Shown here one piece after another: positions 21,010 to 32,401 of a DNA stretch of 64,000 bases. How positions within the stretch are numbered: the first letter of the stretch is position 1; each line of letters opens with the position of its first letter. The position numbers and the translations under genes were made by a program. Source of the DNA: Plazaster borealis (Eukaryota; Echinodermata; Asteroidea; Forcipulatida; Labidiasteridae); contig CM037476.1 in the NCBI GenBank assembly GCA_021014325.1, forward strand, positions 20,062,827 through 20,126,826. Direction: 5' to 3'. The notes under the pieces were generated by a model. It saw only the letters and a program-made list of their open reading frames with translations, was not told the DNA's origin and searched no databases.

Positions 21010-24000
21010 AGAGGTAAATTAATTATGCAATAATTGTGTAATTAGTTGGGCTGATCTTTTTAGTTGACCAATTAATTAGGGCCGCCTAGGCATAATGGTT
21101 TGGGATATAGGAAAGACATCTGTGAAGAAAAAACTGAAGATTTCATGTTTTACGATGAAAACTTTTCAAATGAAAATTAGGTATGTTGTATACTAAATTC
21201 GCGTACGGGCTAATTTGATGCAAATATTCAATTAGTTAGGCTGACCTAATTAGTGGACTAATTAATTGGGGCGCCTAGGCATGATGGTTTTGGATATAAG
21301 GAAGACATCTGTGAAGAAAAAACTGAACATTTTATGTTTTTACGATGAAAACTTTGAAATGAAAATTAGGTATTTGCGTGTTTAATCTGGAACTTGTTTA
21401 AAAATTCGCATACGGGCTAACATTATGCAAATATTCAATTAGTTAGGCTGATCTAATTAGAGGACTAATTAATTGGGGCGCCTAGGCATGATGGTTTGGG
21501 ATATAAGGAAGACGTGTATGAAGAAAAAACTGAAAATTTTATGTTTTTACGATGAAAACTTTTGAAATGAAAATTAGGTATTTGTGTGTTTAATCTGGAA
21601 CTTGTTTAAAAATTCGCACACGGGCTGATATTATGCAAATATTCAATTAGTTAGGCTGATCTAATTAGTGGACTAATTAATTGGGGCGCCTAGGCATGAT
21701 GGTTTGGGATATAAGGAAGACATCCGTGAAGAAAAAACTGAAGATTTCATGTTTTTACGATGAAAACTTTTCAAATGAAAATTAGGTATGTTGTATACTA
21801 AATTCGAGGACGGGCTAAATTGATGCAAATATTCAATTAGTTAGGCTGACCTATTTAGTGGACTAATTAATTGGGGGCGCCTAGGCATGATGGTTTGGGA
21901 TATAAGGAAGACGTGTATGAAGAAAAAACTTAAGATTTCATGTTTTTACGATGAAAACTTTTCAAATGAAAATTAGGTAGTTGCGTGTTTAATCGTGAAC
22001 TTGTTTAAAAATTCGCATACGGGCTGATATTATGCAAATATTCAATTAGTTAGGCTGATTTAATTAGTAGACTAATTAATTTGGGGCGCCTAGGCATAAT
22101 GGTTTGGGATATAGGAAAGACATCTGTTAAGAAAAAACTGAAGATTTCATGTTTTTACGATGAAAACTTTTCAAATGAAAATTAGGTATGTTGTATACTA
22201 AATTCGCGTACGAGCTAATTTGATGCAAATATTCAATTAGTTAGGCTGACCTAATTAGTGGACTAATTAATTGGGGCGCCTAGGCATGATGGTTTTGGAT
22301 ATAAGGAGGACATCTGTGAAGAAAAAACTGAAGATTTCATGTTTTTACGATGAAAACTTTTCAAATGAAAACTAGGTATGTTGTATACTAAATTCGCGTA
22401 CGGGCTAATTTTATGCAAATATTCAATTAGTTAGGCTGATTTAATTAGTAGACTAATTAATTGGGGGCGCCTAGGCATGATGATTTGGGATATAAGGAAG
22501 ACGTGTATGAAGAAAAAACTGAAAATTTTATGTTTTTACGATGAAAACTTTTGAAATGAAAATTAGGTATTTGCGTGTTTAATCTGGAACTTGTTTAAAA
22601 ATTCGCATACGGGCTAACATTATGCAAATATTCAATTAGTTAGGCTGATCTAATTAGAGGACTAATTAATTGGGGCGCCTAGGCATGATGGTTTGGGATA
22701 TAAGGAAGACGTGTATGAAAAAAAAACTGAAAATTTTATGTTTTTACGATGAAAACTTTTGAAATGAAAATTAGGTATTTGCGTGTTTAATCTGGAACTT
22801 GTTTAAAAATTCGCACACGGGCTGATATTATGCAAATATTCAATTAGTTAGGCTGATCTAATTAGTGGACTAATTAATTGGGGGCGCCTAGGCATGATGG
22901 TTTGGGATATAAGGAAGACATCCGTGAAGAAAAAACTGAAGATTTCATGTTTTTACGATGAAAACTTTTCAAATGAAAACTAGGTATGTTGTATACTAAA
23001 TTCGAGGACGGGCTAAATTGATGCAAATATTCAATTAGTTAGGCTGACCTATTTAGTAGACTAATTAATTGGGGGCGCCTAGGCATGATGGTTTGGGATA
23101 TAAGGAAGACGTGTATGAAGAAAAAACTTAAGATTTCATGTTTTTACTATGAAAACTTTTCAAATGAAAATTAGGTAGTTGCGTGTTTAATCGTGAACTT
23201 GTTTAAAAATTCGCATACGGGCTGATATTATGCAAATATTCAATTAGTTAGGCTGATTTAATTAGTAGACTAATTAATTTGGGGCGCCTAGGCATGATGG
23301 TTTAGGATATAAGGAAGACGTGTATGAAGAAAACTGAAGATTTCATGTTTTACGATGAAAACTTTTCAAATGAAAATTAGGTATGTTGTATACTAAATTC
23401 GCGTACGGGCTAATTTTATGCAAATATTCAATTAGTTAGGCTGATCTAATTAGTAGACTAATTAATTGGGGGCGCCTAGGCATGATGGTTTGGGATATAA
23501 GGAAGACGTGTATGAAGAAAAAACTGAAGATTTCATGTTTTTACGATGAAAACTTTTCAAATGAAAATTAGGTATGTTGTATACTAAATTCGCGTACGGG
23601 CTAATTTTATGCAAATATTCAATTAGTTAGGCTGATCTAATTAGTGTACTAATTAATTGGGGGCGCCTAGGCATGATGGTTTGGGATATAAGGAAGACAT
23701 CTGTGAAGAAAAACTGAAGATTGCATGTTTTTACGATAAAAACTTTTCAAATGAAAATTAGGTATTTGCGTGTTTAATCTGGAACTTGTTTAAAAATTCG
23801 CACACGGGCTGATATGATGCAAATATTCAATTAGTTAGGCTGATCTAATTAGTAGACTAATTAATTGGGGCGCCTAGGCATGATGGTTTGGGATATAAGG
23901 AAGACATCTGTGAAGAAAAACTGAATATTTCATGTTTTTACAATAAAAACCTTTCAAATGAAAATTAGGTAGTTGTCCTAGTAAATTCGCATACGGGCTG

Positions 24001-27000
24001 ATATTATGCAAATATTCAATTAGTTAGGCTGATCTAATTAGTGGACTAATTAATTGGGGGCGCCGAGGCATGATGGTTTGGGATATAAGGAAGACGTGTA
24101 TGAAGGAAAAACTGAAGATTTCATGTGTTCAAATGAAAATTAGGTAGTTGTCCTAGTAAATTCGCATACGGGCTGATATTATGCAAATATTCAATTAGTT
24201 AGGCTGATCTAATTAGTGGACTAATTAATTGGGGGCGCCGAGGCATGATGGTTTGGGATATAAGGAAGACGTGTATGAAGGAAAAACTGAAGATTTCATG
24301 TGTTTACGATGAAAACTTTTGAAATGAAAATTAGGTAGTTGCGTGTTTAATCGTGAACTTGTTTAAAAATTCGCATACGGGCTGATATTATGCAAATATT
24401 CAATTAGTTAGGCTGATTTAATTAGTAGACTAATTAATTTGGGGCGCCTAGGCATAATGGTTTGGGATATAGGAAAGACATCTGTCAAGAAAAAACTGAA
24501 GATTTCATGTTTTTACGATGAAAACTTTTCAAATGAAAATTAGGTATGTTGTATACTAAATTCGCGTACGAGCTAATTTGATGCAAATATTCAATTAGTT
24601 AGGCTGACCTAATTAGTGGACTAATTAATTGGGGCGCCTAGGCATGATGGTTTTGGATATAAGGAGGACATCTGTGAAGAAAAAACTGAAGATTTCATGT
24701 TTTTACGATGAAAACTTTTCAAATGAAAACTAGGTATGTTGTATACTAAATTCGCGTACGGGCTAATTTTATGCAAATATTCAATTAGTTAGGCTGATTT
24801 AATTAGTAGACTAATTAATTGGGGGCGCCTAGGCATGATGATTTGGGATATAAGGAAGACGTGTATGAAGAAAAACTGAAAATTTTATGTTTTTACGATG
24901 AAAACTTTTGAAATGAAAATTAGGTATTTGCGTGTTTAATCTGGAACTTGTTTAAAAATTCGCATACGGGCTAACATTATGCAAATATTCAATTAGTTAG
25001 GCTGATCTAATTAGAGGACTAATTAATTGGGGCGCCTAGGCATGATGGTTTGGGATATAAGGAAGACGTGTATGAAAAAAAAACTGAAAATTTTATGTTT
25101 TTACGATGAAAACTTTTGAAATGAAAATTAGGTATTTGCGTGTTTAATCTGGAACTTGTTTAAAAATTCGCACACGGGCTGATATTATGCAAATATTCAA
25201 TTAGTTAGGCTGATCTAATTAGTGGACTAATTAATTGGGGCGCCTAGGCATGATGGTTTGGGATATAAGGAAGACATCCGTGAAGAAAAAACTGAAGATT
25301 TCATGTTTTTACGATGAAAACTTTTCAAATGAAAACTAGGTATGTTGTATACTAAATTCGAGGACGGGCTAAATTGATGCAAATATTCAATTAGTTAGGC
25401 TGACCTATTTAGTAGACTAATTAATTGGGGGCGCCTAGGCATGATGGTTTGGGATATAAGGAAGACGTGTATGAAGAAAAAACTTAAGATTTCATGTTTT
25501 TACTATGAAAACTTTTCAAATGAAAATTAGGTAGTTGCGTGTTTAATCGTGAACTTGTTTAAAAATTCGCATACGGGCTGATATTATGCAAATATTCAAT
25601 TAGTTAGGCTGATTTAATTAGTAGACTAATTAATTTGGGGCGCCTAGGCATGATGGTTTAGGATATAAGGAAGACGTGTATGAAGAAAAAACTGAAGATT
25701 TCATGTTTTTACGATGAAAACTTTTCAAATGAAAATTAGGTATGTTGTATACTAAATTCGCGTACGGGCTAATTTTATGCAAATATTCAATTAGTTAGGC
25801 TGATCTAATTAGTAGACTAATTAATTGGGGGCGCCTAGGCATGATGGTTTGGGATATAAGGAAGACGTGTATGAAGAAAAAACTGAAGATTTCATGTTTT
25901 TACGATGAAAACTTTTCAAATGAAAATTAGGTATGTTGTATACTAAATTCGCGTACGGGCTAATTTTATGCAAATATTCAATTAGTTAGGCTGATCTAAT
26001 TAGTGTACTAATTAATTGGGGGCGCCTAGGCATGATGGTTTGGGATATAAGAAAGACATCTGTGAAGAAAAACTGAAGATTGCATGTTTTTACGATAAAA
26101 ACTTTTCAAATGAAAATTAGGTATTTGCGTGTTTAATCTGGAACTTGTTTAAAAATTCGCACACGGGCTGATATGATGCAAATATTCAATTAGTTAGGCT
26201 GATCTAATTAGTGGACTAATTAATTGGGGGCGCCTAGGCATGATGGTTTGGGATATAAGGAAGACATCTGTGAAGAAAAAACTGAATATTTCATGTTTTT
26301 ACAATAAAAACCTTTCAAATGAAAATTAGGTAGTTGTCCTAGTAAATTCGCATACGGGCTGATATTATGCAAATATTCAATTAGTTAGGCTGATCTAATT
26401 AGTGGACTAATTAATTGGGGGCGCCGAGGCATGATGGTTTGGGATATAAGGAAGACGTGTATGAAGGAAAAACTGAAGATTTCATGTGTTCAAATGAAAA
26501 TTAGGTAGTTGTCCTAGTAAATTCGCATACGGGCTGATATTATGCAAATATTCAATTAGTTAGGCTGATCTAATTAGTGGACTAATTAATTGGGGGCGCC
26601 GAGGCATGATGGTTTGGGATATAAGGAAGACGTGTATGAAGGAAAAACTGAAGATTTCATGTGTTTACGATGAAAACTTTTGAAATGAAAATTAGGTAGT
26701 TGCGTGTTTAATCGTGAACTTGTTTAAAAATTCGCATACGGGCTGATATTATGCAAATATTCAATTAGTTAGGCTGATTTAATTAGTAGACTAATTAATT
26801 TGGGGCGCCTAGGCATGATGGTTTGGGATATAAGGAAGACGTGTATGAAGAAAAAACTTAAGATTTCATGTTTTTACGATAAAAACTTTTCAAATGAAAA
26901 CTAGGTATGTTGTATACTAAATTCGCGTACGGGCTAATTTTATGCAAATATTCAATTAGTTAGGCTGATCTAATTAGTAGACTAATTAATTGGGGGCGCC

Positions 27001-30000
27001 TAGGCATGATGGTTTGGGATATAAGGAAGACATCTGTGAAGAGAAAACTGAAGATTTCATGTTTTTACGATGAAAACTTTTCAAATGAAAACTAGGTATG
27101 TTGTATACTAAATTCGCGTACGGGCTAATTTTATGCAAATATTCAATTAGTTAGGCTGATCTAATTAGTAGACTAATTAATTGGGGGCGCCTAGGCATGA
27201 TGGTTTGGGATATAAGGAAGACGTGTATGAAGAAAAAACTGAAGATTTCATGTTTTTACGATGAAAACTTTTCAAATGAAAATTAGGTATAATGTATACT
27301 AAATTCGCGTACGGGCTAATTTTATGCAAATATTCAATTAGTTAGGCTGAACTAATTAGTGAACTAATTAATTGGGGGCGCCTAGGCATGATGGTTTGGG
27401 ATATAAGGAAGATATCTGTGAAGAAAAAATTGAAGATTTTATGTTTTTACGATCAAAACTTTTCAAATGAAAATTAGGTATTTGCGTGTTTAATCTGGAA
27501 CTTGTTTAAAAATTCGCACACGGGTTGATATTATGCAAATATTCAATTAGTTAGGCAGATCTAATTAGGGGACTAATTAATTGGGGGCGCCTAGGCATGA
27601 TGGTTTGGGATATAAGGAAGACATCCGTGAAGAAAAAACTGAAGATTTCATGTTTTTACGATAAAAACTTTTCAAATGAAAATTAGGTATGTTGTATACT
27701 AAATTCGAGGACGGGCTAATTTTATGCAAATATTCAATTAGTTAGGCTGACCTAATTGGTGGACTAATTAATTGGGGGCGCCTAGGCATGATGGTTTGGG
27801 ATATAAGGAAGTCACCTGTGAAGAAAAAACTGAAGATTTCATATTTTTACGATAAAAACCTTTCAAATGAAAATTAGGTAGTTGTCCTAGTAAATTCGCA
27901 TACGGGCTAACATTATGCAAATATTCAATTAGTTAGGCTGAACTAATTAGTGGACTAATTAATTGGGGGCGCCTAGGCATGATGGTTTGGGATATAAGGA
28001 AGACATTTGTGAAGAAAAAACTGAAGATTGCATGTTTTTACGATAAAACCTTTTCAAATGAAAATTAGGTAGTTGTCCTAGTAAATTCGCATACGGGCTA
28101 ACATTATGCAAATATTCAATTAGTTAGGCTGATCTAATTAGTGGACTAATTAATTGGGGGCGCCTAGGCATGATGGTTTGGGATATAAGGAAGACGTGTA
28201 TGAAGAAAAAACTGAACATTTCATGTTTTTGCGATAAAAACTTTTCAAATGAAAATTAGGTATGTTGTATACTAAATTCGCGTACGGGCTAATTTTATGC
28301 AAATATTCAATTAGTTAGGCTGATCTAATTAGTGGACTAATTAATTGGGGGCGCCTAGGCATGATGGTTTGGGATATAAGGAAGACATCTGTGAAGAAAA
28401 ACTGAAGATTGCATGTTTTTACGATAAAAACTTTTCAAATGAAAATTAGGTATTTGCGTGTTTAATCTGGAACTTGTTTAAAAATTCGCACACGGGCTGA
28501 TATGATGCAAATATTCAATTAGTTAGGCTGATCTAATTAGTAGACTAATTAATTGGGGGCGCCTAGGCATGATGGTTTGGGATATAAGGAAGACATCTGT
28601 GAAGAAAAAACTGAATATTTCATGTTTTTACGATAAAAACCTTTCAAATGAAAATTAGGTAGTTGTCCTAGTAAATTCGCATACGGGCTGATATTATGCA
28701 AATATTCAATTAGTTAGGCTGATCTAATTAGTGGACTAATTAATTGGGGGCGCCGAGGCATGATGGTTTGGGATATAAGGAAGACGTGTATGAAGGAAAA
28801 ACTGAAGATTTCATGTGTTTACGATGAAAACTTTTGAAATGAAAATTAGGTAGTTGCGTGTTTAATCGTGAACTTGTTTAAAAATTCGCATACGGGCTGA
28901 TATTATGCAAATATTCAATTAGTTAGGCTGATTTAATTAGTAGACTAATTAATTTGGGGCGCCTAGGCATGATGGTTTGGGATATAAGGAAGACGTGTAT
29001 GAAGAAAAAACTTAAGATTTCATGTTTTTACGATAAAAACTTTTCAAATGAAAACTAGGTATGTTGTATACTAAATTCGCGTACGGGCTAATTTTATGCA
29101 AATATTCAATTAGTTAGGCTGATCTAATTAGTGGACTAATTAATTGGGGGCGCCTAGGCATGATGGTTTGGGATATAAGGAAGACATCTGTGAAAAAAAA
29201 ACTGAAGATTGCATGTTTTTACGATGAAAACTTTTCAAATGAAAACTAGGTATGTTGTATACTAAATTCGCGTACGGGCTAATTTTATGCAAATATTCAA
29301 TTAGTTAGGCTGATCTAATTAGTAGACTAATTAATTGGGGGCGCCTAGGCATGATGGTTTGGGATATAAGGAAGACGTGTATGAAGAAAAAATTGAAGAT
29401 TTCATGTTTTTACTATAAAAACTTTTCAAATGAAAATTAGGTATAATGTATACTAAATTCGCGTACGGGCTAATTTTATGCAAATATTCAATTAGTTAGG
29501 CTGAACTAATTAGTGGACTAATTAATTGGGGGCGCCTAGGCATGATGGTTTGGGATATAAGGAAGATATCTGTGAAGAAAAAATTGAAGATTTTATGTTT
29601 TTACGATAAAAACCTTTCAAATGAAAATTAGGTATTTGCGTGTTTAATCTGGAACTTGTTTAAAAATTCGCACACGGGTTGATATTATGCAAATATTCAA
29701 TTAGTTAGGCAGATCTAATTAGGGGACTAATTAATTGGGGGCGCCTAGGCATGATGGTTTTGGATATAAGGAAGACATCCGTGAAGAAAAAACTGAAGAT
29801 TTCATGTTTTTACGATAAAAACTTTTCAAATGAAAATTAGGTATGTTGTATACTAAATTCGAGGACGGGCTAATTTTATGCAAATATTCAATTAGTTAGG
29901 CTGACCTAATTGGTGGACTAATTAATTGGGGGCGCCTAGGCATGATGGTTTGGGATATAAGAAAGTCACCTGTGAAGAAAAAACTGAAGATTTCATATTT

Positions 30001-31205
30001 TTACGATAAAAACCTTTCAAATGAAAATTAGGTAGTTGTCCTAGTAAATTCGCATACGGGCTAACATTATGCAAATATTCAATTAGTTAGGCTGAACTAA
30101 TTAGTGGACTAATTAATTGGGGGCGCCTAGGCATGATGGTTTGGGATATAAGGAAGACATTTGTGAAGAAAAAACTGAAGATTGCATGTTTTTACGATAA
30201 AAACTTTTCAAATGAAAATTAGGTAGTTGTCCTAGTAAATTCGCATACGGGCTAACATTATGCAAATATTCAATTAGTTAGGCTGATCTAATTAGTGGAC
30301 TAATTAATTGGGGGCGCCTAGGCATGATGGTTTGGGATATAAGGAAGACGTGTATGAAAAAAAAACTGAACATTTCATGTTTTTGCGATGAAAACTTTTC
30401 AAATGAAAATTAGGTATGTTGTATACTAAATTCGCGTACGGGCTAATTTTATGCAAATATTCAATTAGTAAGGCTGATCTAATTAGTGGACTAATTAATT
30501 GGGGGCGCCTAGGCATGATGGTTTGGGATATAAGGAAGACATCTGTGAAGAAAAAACTGAAGATTGCATGTTTTTACGATAAAAACTTTTCAAATGAAAA
30601 TTAGGTATTTGCGTGTTTAATCTGGAACTTGTTTAAAAATTCGCACACGGGCTGATATGATGCAAATATTCAATTAGTTAGGCTGATCTAATTAGTGGAC
30701 TAATTAATTGGGGGCGCCTAGGCATGATGGTTTGGGATATAAGGAAGACATCTGTGAAGAAAAAACTTAAGATTTCATGTTTTTACGATGAAAACCTTTC
30801 AAATGAAAATTAGGTAGTTGTCCTAGTAAATTCGCATACGGGCTGATATTATGCAAATATTCAATTAGTTAGGCTGATCTAATTAGTGGACTAATTAATT
30901 GGGGGCGCCGAGGCATGATGGTTTGGGATATAAGGAAGACGTGTATGAAGAAAAAACTGAAGATTTCATGTTTTTACGATGAAAACTTTCCAAATGAAAA
31001 TTAGGTACTTGCGTGTTTAATATACAATTTGTGAAGTATTTTCGCACACGGGCTGTAATTATGCAAATATCCAATTAATTGGGCTGAGTTAAGTTGTGGA
31101 TTAATTAATTGGGGGCGCCTAGGCATGATGGTTTGGGATATAAAGACATCTATGAAGAAAAAACTGAAGATTTCATGTTTTTACGATGAAAACATTGTAA
31201 TTGAA
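21010..31205 (-). repeat. Satellite array 2: ~50 units of the same satellite, opposite orientation
   Basis: Units are the reverse complement of array 1 (landmark GGCGCCTAGG), again with ~191 and ~209 bp spacings. Higher-order duplication is clear. A block of ~2.36 kb starting near 22093 (marked by GGCATAATGG, then a GGATATAAGGAGGAC variant) repeats from 24451 with the same order of variants. A second block of ~2.15 kb starting near 26811 repeats from 28963 (marked by GAAGATATCTGTG at 27409/29561 and AAGTCACCTG at 27809/29963). Divergence rises at both array edges (21010-21100 and 31010-31205), as expected for old edge units. Confidence 0.95.
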
Positions 31206-31490
31206 AACGGGGTATAAAACGAGAATTTCGGTTCTGTTCGGACTGTCCTTGACGGTCGTTGACAAGTTTTTTTGAAATTTGGTGCTAGCACTAAATTTCT
31301 TGCCAGCACCAAATTTGGTGCTGGCACTAAATTTAGTGCTGAGTTCAGTCTGGTGCAGCCTATCTAGATGGGAAAATATTCGGCCGTTGGGTATTCGCTG
31401 CCATCAAAATACGTGAATATGCTGCACATGTGCATACGTATGTTCAGTGCATACACGCTCGCTTACGCACATACACAGTACATGTCCGAC
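31206..31490. other. Right shoulder of the element, with AAATTTGGTGCT inverted repeats
   Basis: Includes a nested hairpin region at 31278-31345, where GGTGCTAGCACTAAATTT and AAATTTGGTGCTGGCACTAA alternate in both orientations. No gene. Confidence 0.55.
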
Positions 31491-31572
31491 GGTTTTGCAT
31501 AGCCCCGGACACGGTTGCATAATATGCAAAAGTGTGGACAGTATTGCATGGCGGACACAATTGCATCTGACA
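31490..31572 (-). repeat. Right terminal and subterminal inverted repeat region
   Basis: Read on the minus strand from 31572: TGTCAGATGCAATTGTGTCC, then GCCATGCAATACTGTCC, then TTTTGCAT and GTGTCCGGGG motifs. This mirrors the left end at 10649. Confidence 0.65.
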
Positions 31573-31737
31573 CCGGTGTGGCAGGAGATTCTGTCCCCAG
31601 AGATTCTGTCCCTCCACACGGCAAACTGTGTACAAACGTCTTCTGATAGCGCACTCTTTTGAATCATCCTCCTTCAGCCCATGTTAATTTCCCGTATGAG
31701 AGACAGAATCTCCAGGGGGACAGATTTCCCTATGACA
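31573..31737. repeat. Second right-hand terminal module with GATTCTGTCCC repeats
   Basis: Contains AGATTCTGTCCC twice (31588-31612) and the reverse form GACAGAATCTCC plus GGGACAGAT near 31700-31727. It ends ...CTATGACA followed by CCGG, the same terminal GACA/CCGG junction as at 31572. It may be the true end of the element or a second small insertion. Confidence 0.45.
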
Positions 31738-31790
31738 CCGGCACGTTAATCCGGAGGTCGTTGGTTCAAATCCAGCTCTGGTCAATTATT
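31738..31790 (+). other. tRNA-like 3' half (B box)
   Basis: CCGGCACGTTAATCCGGAGG is followed by GGTTCAAATCC, a good B box, and a short stem-like end. It complements the A-box half at 10618-10648. A related, unsplit sequence lies on the minus strand at 45285-45352. Confidence 0.55.
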
Positions 31791-32132
31791 CTTTGTCCAA
31801 CCCAAATAAATTATTAACTCGTCAAAACAGTTGCACAATGACAGGTCTGTACTTAGGAAAAAGTCAGTTTTACTTTGTGTTAAAATGTTTCTGTTTAGTA
31901 TACTAAGCAGTCTCCGAAACAGCAGTTTGAGAAGTAGTTCAACTTCAACTGCGATTTTCTCCAATTGTTCGCTGTGGTGCACACGTCAGTTCGTTGTGCG
32001 ATACGATACGATAAGTGAAGATTACAATATCAAACAAAGTTAAAATGCAAGGTTTCTACGTCCTTTGCCCCGACTTATCCTGTCTTCTAACTACCAATGT
32101 GTTTTGCACCTTGAAAACATATTTACACTTAC
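31791..32132. other. Distal part of lectin intron 2, no other feature
   Basis: AT-rich, non-repetitive. The donor GTAAGT sits at 32132-32127 on the minus strand. Short ORFs show no motif. Confidence 0.6.
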
Positions 32133-32255
32133 CAGTGTGGGCGCACTGCCCATTATCCAAGTGTGTATCTGAGTATTTGCCGTCAATTGCTCGAGCTGCT
32201 GCATCATCTTGCCAGTCCGAGACCTGGCTGGCTTGCATTCCCCAGAGATCCAATG
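32133..32255 (-). CDS. F-type lectin, exon 2 (N-terminal part of the lectin domain)
   Basis: Acceptor ttcatttcag (AG at 32257-32256) and donor G/GTAAGT bound 123 nt, phase 1 at both ends. The peptide reads L-D-L-W-G-M-Q-A-S-Q, a D-DAAARAIDGKYSD segment and ends C-A-H-T. A-x-D-G and the C-x-H-T end are standard for F-type lectin N-terminal halves. The His of C-A-H-T is exactly 27 residues before the R of R-G-D in exon 3, giving H-x26-R. The 22 kb intron that follows holds the satellite element. Confidence 0.85.
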
Positions 32256-32401
32256 CTGAAATGAACATTGACTCAATTTTATAAAAGCATTCGTTAAAGA
32301 CGCAACCACTTTGAATTAAATTGGTGAATTGGTTGTTTTAAGTAATTTTGTATTTGCGTATATAATGTTCCCCAATTATAGTTTCCCCGTTAAATACTAA
32401 C
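32256..32401 (-). other. Lectin intron 1 (146 bp)
   Basis: GT at 32401-32400 (GTTAGT, weaker than consensus) and AG at 32257-32256. Without splicing, the exon 1 frame meets TAG at once. Confidence 0.65.

Larger units (their letters stand above)
10649..31737. mobile_element. ~21 kb satellite-carrying element with terminal inverted repeats, in lectin intron 2
   Basis: The left end (from 10649) and the reverse complement of 31572-31536 both fit TGTCNNNTGCAATTRTGTCC, followed four bases later by TGCAATACT, giving a roughly 37-bp imperfect terminal inverted repeat. Subterminal GTGTCCGCC and TTGCAT copies recur at both ends in opposite orientation. Flanking bases are CTGG on the left and CCGG on the right, a possible imperfect 4-bp target duplication. 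A second right-hand end, again ...GACA then CCGG, lies at 31737 next to the tRNA-like half. Inside are two oppositely oriented satellite arrays and a 1.8 kb centre. No transposase is seen, so the element is non-autonomous or built by array growth inside a transposon. The exact right boundary (31572 or 31737) is uncertain. Confidence 0.6.

Noticed and set aside
11675..30604. Recurring 62-71 residue ORFs (MLYTKF..., MPRRPKL...) in the satellite arrays
   Set aside because: They span the satellite unit, occur only in some copies, and have no conserved stop or start across units. Repeat artefacts.
10649..31737. CRISPR array or bacterial origin for the regular repeats
   Set aside because: Units are ~190-210 bp with no short-repeat/spacer alternation, and the surrounding genes are spliced animal genes.
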